Origin: Natrialba sp. SSL1
GTDB taxonomy: Archaea; Halobacteriota; Halobacteria; Halobacteriales; Natrialbaceae
Length of the DNA stretch: 64,000 nt
Direction of reading: 5' to 3'
Assembly: GCF_001861355.1 (NCBI RefSeq)
Contig: NZ_MASN01000030.1
Span: 372,001-436,000 of the forward strand
Shown here one piece after another: positions 62,018 through 64,000 of this stretch. Every line of letters starts with the position of its first letter. Position 1 is the stretch's first letter. The position numbers and the translations under genes are program-made. The notes beneath the pieces were generated by a model. It did not search any database and was not told where the DNA came from. It was given only the letters and a program-made list of their open reading frames with translations.

Positions 62018-63040
62018 CTAATGGCCCCCCACCTCCTCGACGCCGTACAGTCCCTGTGGACGGATAATGAGCATGATTACCAGTAAACCGAATATCGTCA
62101 GTTCCGGGAGCCCGGTGAAGGTGACGATCCCGGTGGCGAACAGCCACGTCGTGAACGAGTCTGCGATGCCGACCAGGATTGCCGCCGCGACCGTGCCCTT
62201 GAACGAGCCGAGGCCGCCGATGATGACCACGACGAACGCGTACAGCAACACGTCGATGGCGAGCAGGGCGCTTGGCCCCCACAGCGGGTCCCACATGAGC
62301 AATACGCCGCCGATACCGGCGAGACCCGTCCCGAGGCCGAACACGATCGTAAACGCCTGGCGAACGTCGATGCCGAGCGCCTCGACCATCTCCGGGTCCT
62401 CGCTGCCGGCCCGGATATAGAGGCCGTACAGCGTCCGGTTGAGGAACAGCCAGACGCCCACGACAGCCACAATCCCGAGGACGATTTCGAACGCGTACAG
62501 GCCGCGGATCGGTGCACCGAGGATATCGTATCGCTCCGTGAAGACCGCCGGAGCCGTCCCCATCGCTCCCGACCACGGTGGTTCGGGCTGAATTCCCTGC
62601 GAGAGGACAACGATCCGCGTCACCTCCTCGAGGATCAGCGCGACGCCGAACGTCAGGAGGATCTGGTACATCGGCGTCCGATCGTAGATCGGACGGATCA
62701 GCGAGTACTCGAAGGCGCTCCCGAAGCCGGTGAGCAGTGCAAAGACCACCGCCAGCACGACCACGAAGAGCGCGATCCGAACGAGTGCGCCCGTGCCGTC
62801 GGAGACGGAAAGGACCATGATGAGCCCCCCGATGTACGCACCGAGCATCGCCATCGCACCGTGGGTGAAGTTGAGCACGCCCATCAGACCGAAGACGAGC
62901 GTCAATCCGACCGCGAGGACGAAGTAGACGGCCGCCTTGCCGAGTCCCTCGACGATGATCCGTGCGATCGTACTCGGCTGGAACAGCCGTTCGAGCGTAT
63001 CGATCACCAGCGGAACCTCGGTCGCGAGTTCAAACGTCAT
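62018..63040 (-). CDS. livH: branched-chain amino acid ABC transporter permease LivH
   Basis: A 340-residue permease with about eight helices. GLTLVFGLMGVLNFTHGAMAMLGAYIG near the N-terminus and FVVVIIGGLGSFKGTVAAAILVG near the C-terminus are family motifs. It precedes livM in the same direction; livF and livG are upstream. A long insertion (EPPWSGAMGTAPAVF) is typical. Confidence 0.94.
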   Translation of the reverse strand: MTFELATEVPLVIDTLERLFQPSTIARIIVEGLGKAAVYFVLAVGLTLVFGLMGVLNFTHGAMAMLGAYIGGLIMVLSVSDGTGALVRIALFVVVLAVVFALLTGFGSAFEYSLIRPIYDRTPMYQILLTFGVALILEEVTRIVVLSQGIQPEPPWSGAMGTAPAVFTERYDILGAPIRGLYAFEIVLGIVAVVGVWLFLNRTLYGLYIRAGSEDPEMVEALGIDVRQAFTIVFGLGTGLAGIGGVLLMWDPLWGPSALLAIDVLLYAFVVVIIGGLGSFKGTVAAAILVGIADSFTTWLFATGIVTFTGLPELTIFGLLVIMLIIRPQGLYGVEEVGGH

Positions 63041-63097
63041 CGTCTCGACCTCCTGAACAGCAGGTTCGCTGTCGGCGCTGTGCTCGCTCGTTCCGTC

Positions 63098-63796
63098 TCA
63101 TGCGCTGAGATACCTCCGTATTCGTTCGTCGTCAGCCGTGACACCCTCGGTTGAACCGGACTCGACGACGGTCCCGTGATCGATGAGGTAGAACCGGTCT
63201 GCGAGCTCCATCGCGAGGGGGAAGTTCTGCTCGACGAGGATCATCGTCGTGTCTTCCGAGGCCGTTTCGAGCGCGTCGACAACCTGGTCGACGATCATCG
63301 GTGCCAGCCCCTCACTCGGCTCGTCGACGAGCAACAACTCGTTCTGTCCGACCATGCCGCGAGCGATGGCGAGCATCTGCTGTTGGCCGCCACTCAAGTT
63401 CCTCGCTTCCTTCTCGCTGAACTCGTCGAGCGCAGGGAACAGCGAGTAGACGTACTCTCGCTGGGCCTCGAAATCGTCGTCCGGTTTGACTGCAACCCGA
63501 ATGTTCTCTTCGACGGTCAGATATCCGAACATCCGCCGCTCCTCGGGAACCCAGCCGATCCCGTCGTTACTAACTTCGTGTGTGTCCTTCCCGACGATCT
63601 CCTCGCCTCTGTAACGGATCGTCCCTTCTTGAGGCGGCGTTAGCTGGAGGATCGATCGGAGCGTCGTCGTCTTCCCGACGCCGTTACGCCCGATCAGTGC
63701 GACGATCTCTTGTTCTTCGACGTCGAGAGAAACTCCCTGTAACACGTGGCTCTCGCCGTAGTAGGTGTGAACGTCCTCGAGTTCGAGAACACTCAT
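63098..63796 (-). CDS. livF: branched-chain amino acid ABC transporter ATPase LivF
   Basis: A 232-residue ATPase. Walker A GRNGVGKTT, signature LSGGQQQM, Walker B LLLVDEPSEGLAP, H-loop LVEQNF. Start ATG at 63796 overlaps the livG stop by ATGA. It pairs with LivG on the LivH/LivM channel. Confidence 0.95.
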   Translation of the reverse strand: MSVLELEDVHTYYGESHVLQGVSLDVEEQEIVALIGRNGVGKTTTLRSILQLTPPQEGTIRYRGEEIVGKDTHEVSNDGIGWVPEERRMFGYLTVEENIRVAVKPDDDFEAQREYVYSLFPALDEFSEKEARNLSGGQQQMLAIARGMVGQNELLLVDEPSEGLAPMIVDQVVDALETASEDTTMILVEQNFPLAMELADRFYLIDHGTVVESGSTEGVTADDERIRRYLSA

Positions 63797-64000
63797 CCGG
63801 CCGCCACCCCCGTCTCTGAGTCGTCGGCGGATTCGTCACTTTCGTCGTCTTGCCCGTAACCGCCGAGATACGCCTGCTGGACCCGATCGCTCTCGCGAAT
63901 TTCCGACGGAACGCCGTCCGCGATGAGTTCGCCGTTGTCGAGGACGACGACGCGATCGCTGATGTCCATCACGATGTCCATATTGTGTTCGATCAGCATG
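63793..64000 (-). CDS. livG: branched-chain amino acid ABC transporter ATPase LivG, 3' part only
   Basis: The gene runs off the window; only the C-terminal 68 residues are visible: LIEHNMDIVMDISDRVVVLDNGELIADG is the LivG H-loop region, followed by an acidic tail. Its stop overlaps the livF start. Confidence 0.9.
   Translation of the reverse strand, partial: MLIEHNMDIVMDISDRVVVLDNGELIADGVPSEIRESDRVQQAYLGGYGQDDESDESADDSETGVAAG

Overview
The window is chromosomal DNA of an extremely halophilic archaeon. Evidence: high G+C, strongly acidic proteins, a haloarchaeal-type MCM, multi-OB-fold RPA proteins, a double-fold histone, a TFB paralog, Tat signal peptides and an archaeal RNase P RNA. A poly-gamma-glutamate locus makes a member of the Natrialba/Natronococcus/Haloterrigena group (Natrialbaceae) a reasonable guess, but this is inference.

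Layout. 1-1000: the 3' end of a surface-protein gene and a probable gene remnant. 1100-6030: a carbohydrate-type ABC transporter (ATPase and two permeases on +; binding protein and a small membrane protein convergent on -). 6170-13410: a carboxymuconolactone-decarboxylase-like protein, tRNA-His, a DUF5814-like protein, a flavin oxidoreductase, an RHH protein, a VOC protein, an rpa3-rpap pair, a zinc-finger membrane protein and moaB. 13600-18290: a polytopic membrane protein, then two COG0523 metallochaperone GTPases divergent from a NikR-like regulator. 18500-23830: a poly-gamma-glutamate locus (duplicated PgsC, PgsB, two Tat-exported PGA hydrolase-family proteins). 23890-26300: a small PD-(D/E)XK nuclease unit beside an intron-containing tRNA-Asn, then the CCA-adding enzyme. 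26350-29350: rpa, histone and a deacetylase-fold enzyme in one direction. 29800-31400: tRNA-Arg and rnpB. 31550-39870: AMMECR1 protein, membrane proteins, nicotinate phosphoribosyltransferase, two Hvo_1808-like surface proteins and an isochorismatase-family hydrolase. 40050-47750: TFB, MCM with a mini-intein, DUF502 protein, a 52-residue zinc-finger protein, tRNA-Pro, BofA-like protein and a Ski2-like helicase. 47800-54720: iron-type ABC ATPase with an iron-box palindrome, acyl-CoA synthetase, MBL hydrolase, CDF transporter, a crcB pair and a UspA protein. 54790-59000: a decayed hairpin-flanked insertion, and an MgtE / split-MgtE / PhoU-TrkA_C cluster. 59125-64000: serS and a branched-chain amino acid ABC operon cut by the window edge.

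Themes. Genome maintenance genes (two RPA systems, MCM, histone, helicase, TFB) are scattered through the window. All four tRNA genes are followed downstream by one or two truncated copies of their own 3' end; in one case the interval holds a nuclease gene. RNase P RNA carries three hairpins in an exact 36-nt tandem period. The PGA locus couples polymer synthesis with two exported polymer-cleaving-family proteins and has no visible PgsA.

Coordinates and starts come from reading the sequence by eye. Family assignments come from recognised motifs, not from a database search.
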